Shown: in pieces, positions 1 to 8,954 of the stretch | Layout: every line of letters starts with the position of its first letter | Numbering within the stretch: the stretch's first letter is position 1 | Origin: Pseudomonadota bacterium | GTDB taxonomy: Bacteria; Pseudomonadota; Gammaproteobacteria; Xanthomonadales; Xanthomonadaceae | DNA: 25,391 nt | Assembly (NCBI GenBank): GCA_023430045.1 | Contig: JAEZCF010000155.1 | Coordinates: forward strand, 1 to 25,391 | Reading direction: 5' to 3' | Translations under genes and position numbers: made by a program | The notes under the pieces: model-generated | Database searches by the model: none | Told to the model about the DNA's origin: nothing | Seen by the model: the letters and a program-made list of their open reading frames with translations, nothing else

Positions 1-30
1 GGGGGGGGCCCCCCCCCCCCTTCTTCTTTG
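1..30. repeat. G8C12 homopolymer block at window edge
   Basis: Eight G are followed by twelve C, then a pyrimidine/T-rich stretch (TTCTTCTTT). Read on the plus strand, the G and C runs can pair and are followed by T-rich sequence, so it could be the end of a terminator for a gene left of the window. Lying exactly at the edge, it could also mark a contig boundary or a homopolymer error. Confidence 0.5.
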
Positions 31-59
31 CTGGACGCTGTACTCAGCCGGACAGCGCC

Positions 60-75
60 CGGCCCTACAGGGCCG
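60..75 (-). terminator. Possible hairpin after HDOD gene
   Basis: A near-perfect palindrome (CGGCCCT-AC-AGGGCCG) sits directly after the HDOD stop codon. There is no T-tract, so it is a weak candidate for a transcript end. Confidence 0.3.
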
Positions 76-78
76 TCA

Positions 79-1200
79 TCAGGCGTCGGCCGGCGACAGC
101 CCCATCAGTGCATTGGCGTGCTCGCGCCACTCCGGCAGCTTGTGCAGTACGTTGGCGCGCTGCAGGTATTCCTCGTCCACCGCATCCCCGTTCACCAGCG
201 CCAGCGCGACATGCACCGCGCCGGTGACCCAGAAGCTGCGCGTACTGGTGCGCTGCGGCTGCAGATGGAAGCCGACCGCCTCGACGATCGGCATCGGCAG
301 GCCCCACAGCCCAAGCAGGTAGGCGCCAGCCTCCGCATGGCCGGGGCGGCCATCCTCGGTCGGCTTCGGATCGGTACGTTCGTTGCGGACCCCCGGCAGC
401 AACAGGCCGATGTCCGCCAGCAGCGCCGCGGTGGCGCCCAGCTCGGCACTGGATGCCGGCAGCAGGCGCGCGGCCAGCCGCGAAGCGAGCAGGGCACGCT
501 GTTGCAGCGAATTGCGTTCGGCCGTGGAAAGCGCCGGGCTGGAAAACACTTCGCTGGCCAGGACCAGGTCGCGCAGCGTTGCCAGGCCCAGGCGGGTGAC
601 GGCGGTACGCAGGTCGGCGATGGTGCGGCCGCTGCTGAAGAATGCCGAGTTGGACAGCTGCAGCACCTTGGCGGCGATCGCCGGATCGGTGGCGACCAGC
701 TTGGCGATATCCGCGCTGTCGGCGTCGTCGTCGTGTTCCAGCGCCCGGGTCAGGCTCATGTAGAGGTGGGGCGGCGAAGGCAGCTTCTCGATGCGGCCGA
801 TGGCGTCGCGAAGACGTGGGCTGTCGAGCAGTTCGCGCAGTTCTTCCAGGCTGCTCAGGGCTTCCAGCAGGACTTCCGGCGCCAGCGGCAGCGGCAGGAA
901 CCGATGGGCGACGCCGATCAGGCGCGCTGGCGGTGGCCGGCTTCCCTGCTGGGCATCGATCAAGGCAATGCGGATGGTTTCCGGGCGCAGCGTCCGGATC
1001 TGGCCCAGCAGCATGGTGGCGTCCATGTCGGACAGATACGGGCTGACGATGATGGCGTCCGTCGGCGCAGCCGACACCGCCGCCATCGCGGCATGGCCCC
1101 CCGATACGGTGGTGGTGATCCAGTCTTCACCGAGATCGGTGATGAAATCGCTCAGCTCAGCCGGAAGGCTGCTCTCGTCCCCAACAAACAGAATGCGCAC
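79..1200 (-). CDS. HDOD-domain signalling protein with degenerate receiver domain
   Basis: Residues 1-115 have the alternating strand/helix pattern of a response-regulator receiver, and residues about 120-330 form an HDOD domain (for example ATDPAIAAKVLQLSNSAFF near 170-190 and the following TAVTRLGL). HDOD proteins are non-catalytic relatives of HD phosphohydrolases and usually act in signalling and cell-cycle or motility control. The receiver keeps the acidic residues D8/E9, but the position of the phosphorylated Asp is Ser53 (IIVSPYLSDMD), so ordinary phosphorylation looks unlikely. The start is GTG at 1198-1200, preceded on its strand by AAGGGGAA about 8 nt upstream. It lies downstream of ppa in the same direction with about 156 nt between, including a strong hairpin, so it is probably transcribed separately. 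The output partner cannot be told from the sequence. Confidence 0.85.
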   Translation of the reverse strand: MRILFVGDESSLPAELSDFITDLGEDWITTTVSGGHAAMAAVSAAPTDAIIVSPYLSDMDATMLLGQIRTLRPETIRIALIDAQQGSRPPPARLIGVAHRFLPLPLAPEVLLEALSSLEELRELLDSPRLRDAIGRIEKLPSPPHLYMSLTRALEHDDDADSADIAKLVATDPAIAAKVLQLSNSAFFSSGRTIADLRTAVTRLGLATLRDLVLASEVFSSPALSTAERNSLQQRALLASRLAARLLPASSAELGATAALLADIGLLLPGVRNERTDPKPTEDGRPGHAEAGAYLLGLWGLPMPIVEAVGFHLQPQRTSTRSFWVTGAVHVALALVNGDAVDEEYLQRANVLHKLPEWREHANALMGLSPADA

Positions 1201-1308
1201 GACACGTTCCCCTTACAGACCACGCCTTGCGGTGCGGTCACTGTGAAGTGTCGCAATTTACCCGATTCGGCGGGCGGGGGGATGTGCCGTAGTCCCCAAC
1301 CGTGACCC

Positions 1309-1338
1309 GCATCGCATTGGCACAGGCCGATGCGATGC
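1309..1338 (-). terminator. Strong hairpin between ppa and the HDOD gene
   Basis: GCATCGCAT (1309-1317) pairs perfectly with ATGCGATGC (1330-1338). A T-G wobble and GGC/GCC extend the stem to 13 pairs around an ACAG loop. It starts 19 nt beyond the ppa stop codon and would form in the ppa transcript. No T-run follows, so intrinsic termination is uncertain; it could be a 3'-end stabiliser or processing site. Confidence 0.5.
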
Positions 1339-1356
1339 AGGTGCTCCGGGCCGGTA

Positions 1357-1893
1357 TCAGGCCTTGCCGTCCAGATAACGCTGGTGGGCATCGTTCAGGA
1401 TGGCCTTGGCTTCGGCAGCGCCGCCCCAGCCATCAAGCTTGACCCACTTGCCCTTTTCCAGGTCCTTGTAGTGCTCGAAGAAGTGGCCGATACGCTCCAG
1501 CCAGTGGCTGGACACCTGCTCGATGTCCTCCACGTGGGCGTAGCCGCTGAAGATCTTGGCGATCGGCACCGCCAGGATCTTCTCGTCGCTGCCGGCCTCA
1601 TCGCTCATCTTCAGCACGCCCACCGGACGGCAGCGCACCACCGAACCCGGTACCAGCGGCAGCGGCAGCACCACAAGCACGTCGGCCGGGTCGCCGTCGC
1701 CGCACAGGGTGCTGGGCACATAGCCGTAGTTGCACGGATAGCGCATCGGGGTGGACAGGATGCGGTCGACGAAGATCGCGCCGGTGTCCTTGTCGACTTC
1801 GTACTTCACCGGCTCCGAGTCTTTCGGGATCTCGATGATGACGTTGATTTCGTCCGGCGGGTTCTTGCCGGGGGAGACGAGTTCCAGACCCAT
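1357..1893 (-). CDS. ppa: Inorganic pyrophosphatase (soluble, family I)
   Basis: This 178-residue cytoplasmic Mg-dependent enzyme hydrolyses PPi to two phosphates and pulls biosynthetic reactions forward. The family signature DGDPADV (residues 66-72) carries the metal-binding aspartates, and RYPCNYGYVP (51-60) and the C-terminal HYKDLEKGKWVK (141-152) match the bacterial family I pattern; the length is usual. The ATG at 1891-1893 was chosen because CGGAG precedes it at a good distance and the family begins with MGLELVSPG-like sequence. The frame stays open upstream to 2514, but that part has no family similarity and overlaps the neighbouring gene. A second, membrane-bound pyrophosphatase (hppA) lies 2 kb away. 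Confidence 0.97.
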   Translation of the reverse strand: MGLELVSPGKNPPDEINVIIEIPKDSEPVKYEVDKDTGAIFVDRILSTPMRYPCNYGYVPSTLCGDGDPADVLVVLPLPLVPGSVVRCRPVGVLKMSDEAGSDEKILAVPIAKIFSGYAHVEDIEQVSSHWLERIGHFFEHYKDLEKGKWVKLDGWGGAAEAKAILNDAHQRYLDGKA

Positions 1894-1928
1894 TGATGTG
1901 CTCCGGTTGAGGGGGCGGAAAGTGAGCC

Positions 1929-1934
1929 ATTTTA
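1929..1934 (-). promoter_or_regulatory. Putative -10 box of ppa
   Basis: On the minus strand the hexamer reads TAAAAT, about 35 nt before the ppa start. No convincing -35 box is visible 17 nt further upstream. Confidence 0.35.
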
Positions 1935-2070
1935 TGCGTTTGGGCGCTGGCGTGCAGGTGGTGGCCCCACGGAACGGGCGATGTTCCCTGATATCCGTTG
2001 GCGTGCTGTCCTTATGGGGCGCACGAGGCATGCGGCGGATGCTGGCTGCAGTTCCTGTGGAGTGCCCGAG

Positions 2071-2622
2071 ATGTGTCTTTCTGATCTTCCTGTCCGCGTC
2101 AGATACCGGCGGATCGGCCCATTGGGCGCCCTGCGGGCCGCGCTGCTGCTGTTGCTGGGGGCCTCGGCGGGCCTGCACGCCCAGGGCGCTGTGCCCGTCG
2201 CGCCATTGTTCGTGGATCTGGTGGACTATCCCGCCTCCGAAGCCAACTGGGACCGCTTTTATGACCTGGAAGACCGGCTGGCTGCCGGATTCCATGCGGC
2301 CTGTGGTCACCAGGGCTGCGTGCCACGCCGCTTCCTGTGGCCGATGCAGCTGCGCTGTTCGGTCAGGTCGGCTGATGGCGGCATGGCCGCCTGTATATGG
2401 GTCGTCGCCGGCAGTGATCTGCGGGTAAGGACGGCGGGCAGCATCGAACCGGACGTGGTGGTCTGGCGCTGCGTTCTCCCCATCCCGCCCGGGTTGGACA
2501 GCGAAGCGTTCCATGCCGCACTGGACGTTGCCGATCCGCTCGAGGTGCGCCTGCCAGGCGCGTCGGCCAGCCTCATCCAGGGGCTGCGTGCCTGCCTGTC
2601 CAAACCTGGAAAGGCGTCATGA
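2071..2622 (+). CDS. Exported six-cysteine protein, first of a tandem paralogous pair
   Basis: I do not recognise a named family. The 183-residue product has an arginine-rich start, a hydrophobic stretch (ALRAALLLLLGASAGLHAQ, about 20-38) and a likely signal-peptidase site near residue 38, so it should be exported. The mature part has cysteines at 78, 83, 96, 108, 134 and 175. The downstream gene has six cysteines with nearly the same spacing (5/13/12/26/41 here against 5/14/12/27/41), plus shared LQLRC-like, C-W-AGS, W-C-LP-PG and C-L motifs; three conserved disulfides are a reasonable inference. The start at 2071 is supported by GGAG 8 nt upstream; the frame is open further upstream, but starting there would bury the signal peptide. 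The stop overlaps the next start (ATGA), so the two are translationally coupled. Function unknown. Confidence 0.75.
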   Translation: MCLSDLPVRVRYRRIGPLGALRAALLLLLGASAGLHAQGAVPVAPLFVDLVDYPASEANWDRFYDLEDRLAAGFHAACGHQGCVPRRFLWPMQLRCSVRSADGGMAACIWVVAGSDLRVRTAGSIEPDVVVWRCVLPIPPGLDSEAFHAALDVADPLEVRLPGASASLIQGLRACLSKPGKAS

Positions 2623-3071
2623 GCGGCCCGGTGGTGGTGCTCCTGCTTGTGGCGGCGCTGCCGGGATCCGGGTATGTGGATGCCCGCGATCACCCCACAC
2701 CGGGCGCGGGAATTGTCGCTTTCGACGCCATGGAGCGGGCGCTGGTGCGTGGCTTCGACGCCATCTGCGGCGATACGTTCTGCGAAGGCGAATATGGAAA
2801 CCTGCGCGCGCTGCAGCTGCGTTGCGCGGTCACCCGCGATACCGGACGCGTGGGGCGCTGCCTGTGGAGCTTCGCTGGCAGCACCGCCAGCGTGGAAGGT
2901 CAATCGCCCCTGCCAGCCGTGGATGCCCGTACCTGGGCCTGTGCATTGCCGGTCGTCCCCGGCACGCCGTTGTCCAGCCTGCTTTCGATGCTGGGCGGCC
3001 GGGAAGCGTTGGATACGCCGCTGCCCGGCACCGACATCAGTACTTATGATGCGCTTGTGGAATGCCTGTGA
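2619..3071 (+). CDS. Exported six-cysteine protein, second of a tandem paralogous pair
   Basis: The 150-residue product starts with a short hydrophobic segment (PVVVLLLVAALPGSGYVDA) that looks like a signal peptide with almost no charged N-region. Cysteines at 50, 55, 69, 81, 108 and 149 match the upstream paralogue in spacing. Shared features include GF-A-CG---C, LQLRC-V, C-W-FAGS, W-C-LPV-PG and the C-terminal A-D-PLPG block ending in ECL. Its ATG overlaps the stop of the previous gene by 4 nt. A tandem duplication with both copies kept suggests partners or a heterodimer. No function can be assigned. Confidence 0.75.
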   Translation: MSGPVVVLLLVAALPGSGYVDARDHPTPGAGIVAFDAMERALVRGFDAICGDTFCEGEYGNLRALQLRCAVTRDTGRVGRCLWSFAGSTASVEGQSPLPAVDARTWACALPVVPGTPLSSLLSMLGGREALDTPLPGTDISTYDALVECL

Positions 3072-3098
3072 TCGCAGGGTCTGTTGCCGCCCTGCGAT
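3071..3098. terminator. Hairpin between convergent genes
   Basis: ATCGCAGGG (3071-3079) and CCCTGCGAT (3090-3098) form a perfect 9-bp stem directly at the stop of the second six-cysteine gene, facing the convergent DUF2789 gene. No T-run follows, so it is a moderate candidate for a shared terminator. Confidence 0.45.
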
Positions 3099-3148
3099 GC
3101 GATCGCCGGCCTGACCGTTTGTTTCCTGGTCAGCCCAGCGCCACGCGC

Positions 3149-3436
3149 TTACTGCGCCGAAGCCTGCTTGTCCGCGTCGGCATGCAGTGCGGTGTTGAGT
3201 TCATCCACTATCAGGGCCCAGTCGTTGTCCTGCTTCAGTGCTTCGGATAAAAAGTGGCGCTGGCCGTCTTCCCAGAAGGGCGCCTGGGTCACCTTGACGT
3301 CCGAAGCAAGCTGATGACGCAGGATGAAATCCGCGATGTCGGCTTCACCTGCGTCGAGGCCGAGTTGCAGGAACAGGTTGGTCATGTTCGGTTCGGTGGT
3401 GATCATCGATGCGTCCATGGGAAATGTGGTGGGCAT
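3149..3436 (-). CDS. DUF2789 family protein
   Basis: This small cytoplasmic protein has the DUF2789 pattern: NLFLQLGLDAGEADIADFI, then VTQAPFWEDGQRHFLSEAL, then DWALIVDELNTAL. The family is helical, about 75-95 residues long and without known function. Three in-frame ATG codons (3436, 3418, 3406) could be the start; none has a clear Shine-Dalgarno sequence, and the family length fits the two inner ones best (89 or 85 residues). The longest form (95 residues) is given. It stands alone, convergent with the six-cysteine pair and divergent from the small membrane protein. Confidence 0.8.
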   Translation of the reverse strand: MPTTFPMDASMITTEPNMTNLFLQLGLDAGEADIADFILRHQLASDVKVTQAPFWEDGQRHFLSEALKQDNDWALIVDELNTALHADADKQASAQ

Positions 3437-3522
3437 TATGCCGACCGGACATGACGTGGCGATGTGATGGATGGCTGGGCCGGTTAGTGCACTCTGTTGG
3501 TTCCGGCAGGAGAGGGCAGTCG

Positions 3523-3834
3523 ATGAAGAAAGTCACCTGGGTTTGCGTGGGGGCCGCGATCGTGGTGGCCTACGCCGCGTTGGCAGCGTTTACCGCGGCG
3601 GTGGTACTTGTGGGTCCGCTGCTGGCTGTCGCGGCTCGAGGCTGGCGTCATGGCGCACGGCTCCCAGCAGTGCTGACGCTGCTGTTCTGCATCCTCGCGC
3701 TCGTCGGCAGTCCCCTGACGATGGAACTGGAATTCATGATGCTGCTGCTGGTTCCCGGCGTGGTGGTTGCCGGGCTGCTGGATCACGTTGACCGCCGTCG
3801 TCGCCATCGCGCCCGGGACCTGCGTGATGGCTGA
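3523..3834 (+). CDS. Small hydrophobic membrane protein, unknown function
   Basis: The 103-residue product has about three membrane segments (roughly residues 5-37, 46-63 and 70-88) and ends in a very basic tail (DHVDRRRRHRARDLRDG), which should lie in the cytoplasm. The ATG at 3523 is supported by AGGAGAGGG 6-14 nt upstream; the frame is open 38 codons further upstream without membrane-protein character. No family recognised. It converges with hppA, and a perfect GC-rich hairpin lies between the two stops. Confidence 0.65.
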   Translation: MKKVTWVCVGAAIVVAYAALAAFTAAVVLVGPLLAVAARGWRHGARLPAVLTLLFCILALVGSPLTMELEFMMLLLVPGVVVAGLLDHVDRRRRHRARDLRDG

Positions 3835-3835
3835 A

Positions 3836-3861
3836 GACGCGGCGGAAGGGCCCGCCGCGTC
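3836..3861. terminator. Bidirectional terminator candidate between convergent genes
   Basis: GACGCGGCGG (3836-3845) and CCGCCGCGTC (3852-3861) form a perfect 10-bp GC-rich stem with a 6-nt loop, starting 2 nt after one stop codon and ending 8 nt from the hppA stop. Flanking T content is low. Confidence 0.55.
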
Positions 3862-3869
3862 ACCGTTGT

Positions 3870-5897
<2,028 letters not shown>

Positions 5898-5931
5898 GAC
5901 CCCTCCCGAAGTGGATGATTGGCATCCAGCG

Positions 5932-5948
5932 GTGGTGAACTTCACCAC
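5932..5948. promoter_or_regulatory. 17-bp perfect palindrome upstream of hppA
   Basis: GTGGTGAA, one central C, and TTCACCAC form a perfect inverted repeat 35-51 nt before the hppA start, where an operator near the promoter would lie. No matching site was noticed upstream of pfp or ppa. The rest of the 5898-6134 gap shows no gene. Confidence 0.45.
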
Positions 5949-6134
5949 GAGGGGGCGACGGGCTGCAGCTAGTGGACCAACCCGTACCGATCCTGGCTAT
6001 CGCCCGACGTATGGTGGTGTTCAGCATTCCCTGGTGTCCGCAGTATGCGGTCACCGGGAGGGGGGTGCCAGCCTTTGCACGTGGTTAAGGCGGATTCTGC
6101 GACGGTGCGGTCCTGTCGTCCTCGAGATCCGCTC

Positions 6135-6635
6135 ATGCGCCTGCCTCTTTTTTTCCTCACCGTGCTGGTTCCGACCCTGGCCGTGGCCGCAGAAACGCCC
6201 GAACTGCAACGAGGTACCGGCGCTGCGCAGGCGGTCGGCGCGGTGCATACCCTGCGCCAGATCCCGGAAGCCTGCGCACGCCTGGAGGGTGTCTACACCG
6301 GTGATGCGGCGCAGCCCTATCGCTTTGCACCGGTGCGCACCAGCGAACACTGCCAGCCACGCGCGCGTTTCGTGGACTTTGCCAAGGCACAACCCAGTGC
6401 GGAGAAGGGATGGAAGCTCAACGACGTGATCCGCGTACCGGATGCCACCTGCCCCGCGCGACAGGCAGTCGTGCGGGTCTGGCGGCTGCCGGTGGAGCCG
6501 AACACCGCACGTGACGGCCAGGGTCAGTCGCGGATCTACCTGGAAGACGCGAAGAAGCAGGCGGCCAGCGGCGGTATCCCGAAGGTGACGATGTTCGCCG
6601 CGCAGCTGCAGATGGAAGGCAAGGCCTGCCGTTGA
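6135..6635 (+). CDS. Periplasmic four-cysteine hypothetical protein
   Basis: The 166-residue product starts with a clear signal peptide (MRLPLFFLTVLVPTLAVAAE, cleavage near AVA-AE at 19-20). The mature part is soluble, with cysteines at 47, 73, 106 and 165, so up to two disulfides may form in the periplasm. No catalytic motif or family was recognised. The ATG at 6135 gives the only sensible signal peptide; the frame is open upstream, and the Shine-Dalgarno sequence is weak (a GAG about 8 nt before). It is divergent from hppA and convergent with pfp. Confidence 0.75.
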   Translation: MRLPLFFLTVLVPTLAVAAETPELQRGTGAAQAVGAVHTLRQIPEACARLEGVYTGDAAQPYRFAPVRTSEHCQPRARFVDFAKAQPSAEKGWKLNDVIRVPDATCPARQAVVRVWRLPVEPNTARDGQGQSRIYLEDAKKQAASGGIPKVTMFAAQLQMEGKACR

Positions 6636-6639
6636 CACA

Positions 6640-6692
6640 GGGCCAGCCCAGAGCCGGCTGCGGCTGCCAGCCCACCGGTCATGGGCTGGCCC
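6640..6692. terminator. Long inverted repeat between convergent genes
   Basis: GGGCCAGCCCA (6640-6650) and TGGGCTGGCCC (6682-6692) are perfect 11-bp arms around a 31-nt GC-rich loop. The repeat fills the gap between the four-cysteine gene and the pfp stop codon and may end both transcripts. Confidence 0.45.
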
Positions 6693-6704
6693 CAGCGCCT
6701 GTTA

Positions 6705-7961
6705 TTACGCCTCGAAGGCTTCAAGCTTTTTCTTCACCGCCACGTTCTTCAGGGTTACATACTTCGGCAATCCATCCGGGCCGTAGGGCAACGGCGCTTC
6801 GCCCCGGATCAACGGCTGCAGGTAGGCGCGTGCCTTGTCGGTGATCCCGAAGCCATCGCGACGGATGAAGCCTGCGGGCATCTTCTTCTCGTGGTTGGCG
6901 ATCTTCGCCAGCGGGGCGGCTTCGATTTTCCAGCGATACGGCCTGTCGCTGCTGCGCACGATGACCGGCATTACGCCGTTCTGGCCGGCCAGCGCCATGC
7001 GTACCGCCGCCCGTCCGACCGCCTGGGCTTGGTCCCAGTCCGTCTTCGATGCGATGTGGCGGGCCGAACGCTGCAGGTAATCCGGCAGCGTCCAGTGCAC
7101 CTTGAGCCCCAACTGGTCTTTCACGCGTGCCGCAAGATGGGCGGCAACGCCCCCCAACTGGGTATGGCCGAACGAATCCTTGGCACCGCCAGCGTCGGCG
7201 ACGAAGCGGCCATCGGCGGTGGCGATGCCTTCGGAGGCCACCACCACGCAGTAGCCGACCCGCTCAACCACCGCCTTCACCCGCGCCAGGAACGTGGCCT
7301 CATCGTAGGCGCGCTCGGGCAACAGGATCAGGTGCGGCGCCTCGTCCGGACCGTTGCCTGCGAGTCCGGCCGCTGCCGCCAGCCACCCCGCATGGCGGCC
7401 CATCGCCTCGTAGATGAATACCCGCGTGGAGGTTTCGGCCATTGCCGCCACGTCCAGTGCGGCCTCGCGTACCGACACGGCGGTGTACTTGGCGGCCGAG
7501 CCGAAACCGGGACAGGTGTCGGTAACGGCCAGGTCGTTGTCGATGGTCTTTGGCACGCCGATACAGGTGAGATCGTGGCCGTGGGCGCGGGCCAGTTCGG
7601 ACACCTTCAGGGCGGTATCGGCCGAATCGTTGCCGCCGTTGTAGAGGAACCAGCGCACGTCGTGCGCCTGCAGGACCTGCAGCAGCCGCTCATACCGGGT
7701 ACGGTCCTGGTCCAGCGACTTGAGTTTGTAGCGGCACGAACCGAATGCACCGCCAGGCGTATGCGCCAAGGCACGGATGGCGGCGATGGAATCGCGCGAG
7801 GTGTCGATCAGGTCCTCGCGCAGCGCGCCGAGGATGCCGTTGCGCGCGGCCAGTACCTTGATGCCGCGTGCGCGCGCTTCCTGGATCACCACCGAGGCGG
7901 TCGCATTGATGACGGCGGTGACGCCGCCGGACTGGGCATACAGCAGGGTGCCTTGGCGCAT
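6705..7961 (-). CDS. pfp: Pyrophosphate-dependent 6-phosphofructokinase
   Basis: This 418-residue cytoplasmic enzyme phosphorylates fructose 6-phosphate with PPi, reversibly, in glycolysis/gluconeogenesis. The two positions that separate PPi from ATP enzymes both read PPi-type: GGND (109-112, Asp where ATP enzymes have Gly) and PKTIDND (137-143, Lys where ATP enzymes have Gly). The sugar-phosphate motif MGRHAGW (187-193) and the catalytic aspartates of TIDND are intact. The ATG at 7959-7961 follows CGGAG at 5 nt spacing. Xanthomonads are known to use a PPi-type enzyme. It is divergent from adk across 136 nt. Confidence 0.95.
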   Translation of the reverse strand: MRQGTLLYAQSGGVTAVINATASVVIQEARARGIKVLAARNGILGALREDLIDTSRDSIAAIRALAHTPGGAFGSCRYKLKSLDQDRTRYERLLQVLQAHDVRWFLYNGGNDSADTALKVSELARAHGHDLTCIGVPKTIDNDLAVTDTCPGFGSAAKYTAVSVREAALDVAAMAETSTRVFIYEAMGRHAGWLAAAAGLAGNGPDEAPHLILLPERAYDEATFLARVKAVVERVGYCVVVASEGIATADGRFVADAGGAKDSFGHTQLGGVAAHLAARVKDQLGLKVHWTLPDYLQRSARHIASKTDWDQAQAVGRAAVRMALAGQNGVMPVIVRSSDRPYRWKIEAAPLAKIANHEKKMPAGFIRRDGFGITDKARAYLQPLIRGEAPLPYGPDGLPKYVTLKNVAVKKKLEAFEA

Positions 7962-8097
7962 GGAAACTCCGGTTCACGGGGAAGGGCATTGCAGGGACAT
8001 TACCCGGATGCGGTAAAGTGGGGGTATTGCGGTGCAGCGATACCGGTGCGTCCGGACGCGACATCTTTTGGATTTTCAACATGTTGGAGTCACGTTG

Positions 8098-8658
8098 ATG
8101 CGATTGGTTCTGTTGGGGCCGCCCGGCTCGGGCAAGGGGACGCAGGCAACCCGCCTGAAGGAAAAACTCGGCATCGCCCACATTTCCACTGGCGACCTGC
8201 TGCGCGCCGAAGTCGCTGCCGGTTCGGACCTGGGCAAGCAGGCCAAAGCAGTGATGGATGCCGGCAACCTGGTGTCCGATGAGATCCTGCTGGGCATGCT
8301 GCGTTCGCGCCTGAAGCAGGACGACGTGACCAAGGGTTTCATTCTGGATGGCTATCCGCGCAACCTGGTCCAGGCCGAGGCGCTGGATGGCGTGCTGGCC
8401 GAGATCGGGCAGCCGCTTGATGCGGTGGTGCAGCTGGATGTGCCGACCGAATTGCTGGTGCAGCGCATTGCCGGACGTGCCGCCGAGCAGGGGCGCGCCG
8501 ATGACAATCCCGAATCCGTGCGCCAGCGGCTGCAGGTCTACAACGACCAGACGGCTCCGGTTGTCGATTTCTACGCCGGCCGCGGCACGCTGGCCCGCGT
8601 TGACGGCGTCGGCGAGCTGGACGAAGTGGAAGGTCGCATCACCGCTGCCCTGCGTTGA
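8098..8658 (+). CDS. adk: Adenylate kinase (short-LID type)
   Basis: The enzyme interconverts ATP + AMP and 2 ADP in the cytoplasm. The P-loop GPPGSGKGT is at residues 7-15, the AMP-binding region STGDLLR at 30-36, and DGYPRN at about 83-88. The LID region is short (GRAAEQGRADDNPESVRQRL) without the zinc-type insertion, so this is the 186-residue short form. The ATG at 8098 was chosen because GGAG lies 8 nt before it and it gives the canonical start MRLVLLGPPGSGKGT; the frame is open 22 codons further upstream. A 10-bp palindrome (CAACATGTTG, 8077-8086) abuts the ribosome binding site. The gene stands alone and ends in a strong terminator. Confidence 0.98.
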   Translation: MRLVLLGPPGSGKGTQATRLKEKLGIAHISTGDLLRAEVAAGSDLGKQAKAVMDAGNLVSDEILLGMLRSRLKQDDVTKGFILDGYPRNLVQAEALDGVLAEIGQPLDAVVQLDVPTELLVQRIAGRAAEQGRADDNPESVRQRLQVYNDQTAPVVDFYAGRGTLARVDGVGELDEVEGRITAALR

Positions 8659-8679
8659 TCGGGCAGGCGACGTAGACAA

Positions 8680-8713
8680 AAAAGAGGCCTGGTCCACGGA
8701 CCAGGCCTCTTTT
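8680..8713 (+). terminator. Rho-independent terminator of adk
   Basis: AAAAGAGGCCTGGTC and GACCAGGCCTCTTTT form a perfect stem with a CACG-type tight loop and a T-run on the 3' side. It starts 22 nt after the adk stop. The A-run on the 5' side makes it potentially bidirectional. Confidence 0.93.
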
Positions 8714-8715
8714 CC

Positions 8716-8954
8716 TGTAAGTGCCAGCGATCGAGCTTGCTCAGGGCTCCGCAGCGTGAGCTCCCATGGGGATGGCCTCTTGGGGAGTAGGACCGGTAGG
8801 GAACTGCGGCTGGCAGAGCGGATTCTGTACGTATTCATATATAACTGCTATCGGGATTTTCCTTACATGCATGAAGGATTTCCCTAGTGCATGTGTAGGA
8901 CTTATCTCACCCTGCTGCGTCGGTGCTGCCCTCGAAGCCGGGTGATCGGTGACA
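8716..8954. other. Intergenic region upstream of mpl with imperfect inverted repeat
   Basis: This gap has no gene that I can support. It holds an AT-rich patch (ATTCATATATAACTGC, about 8834-8849), unusual in this GC-rich window and a likely promoter area. An imperfect inverted repeat follows at 8853-8884 (GGGATTTTCCTT and AAGGATTTCCC around a centre containing ATGCAT). Confidence 0.4.

Noticed and set aside
28..1305. A 425-codon plus-strand frame opposite the HDOD gene
   Set aside because: Shadow frame rich in Gln/Arg/Gly; the minus-strand frame has clear HDOD features and a ribosome binding site.
1894..2514. N-terminal extension of ppa by about 207 codons
   Set aside because: The extension lacks similarity to any pyrophosphatase, overlaps the six-cysteine gene, and ignores the good start with CGGAG at 1893.
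6681..8282. A 533-codon plus-strand frame opposite pfp and into adk
   Set aside because: It has no family similarity and overlaps two well-identified enzymes in other frames.
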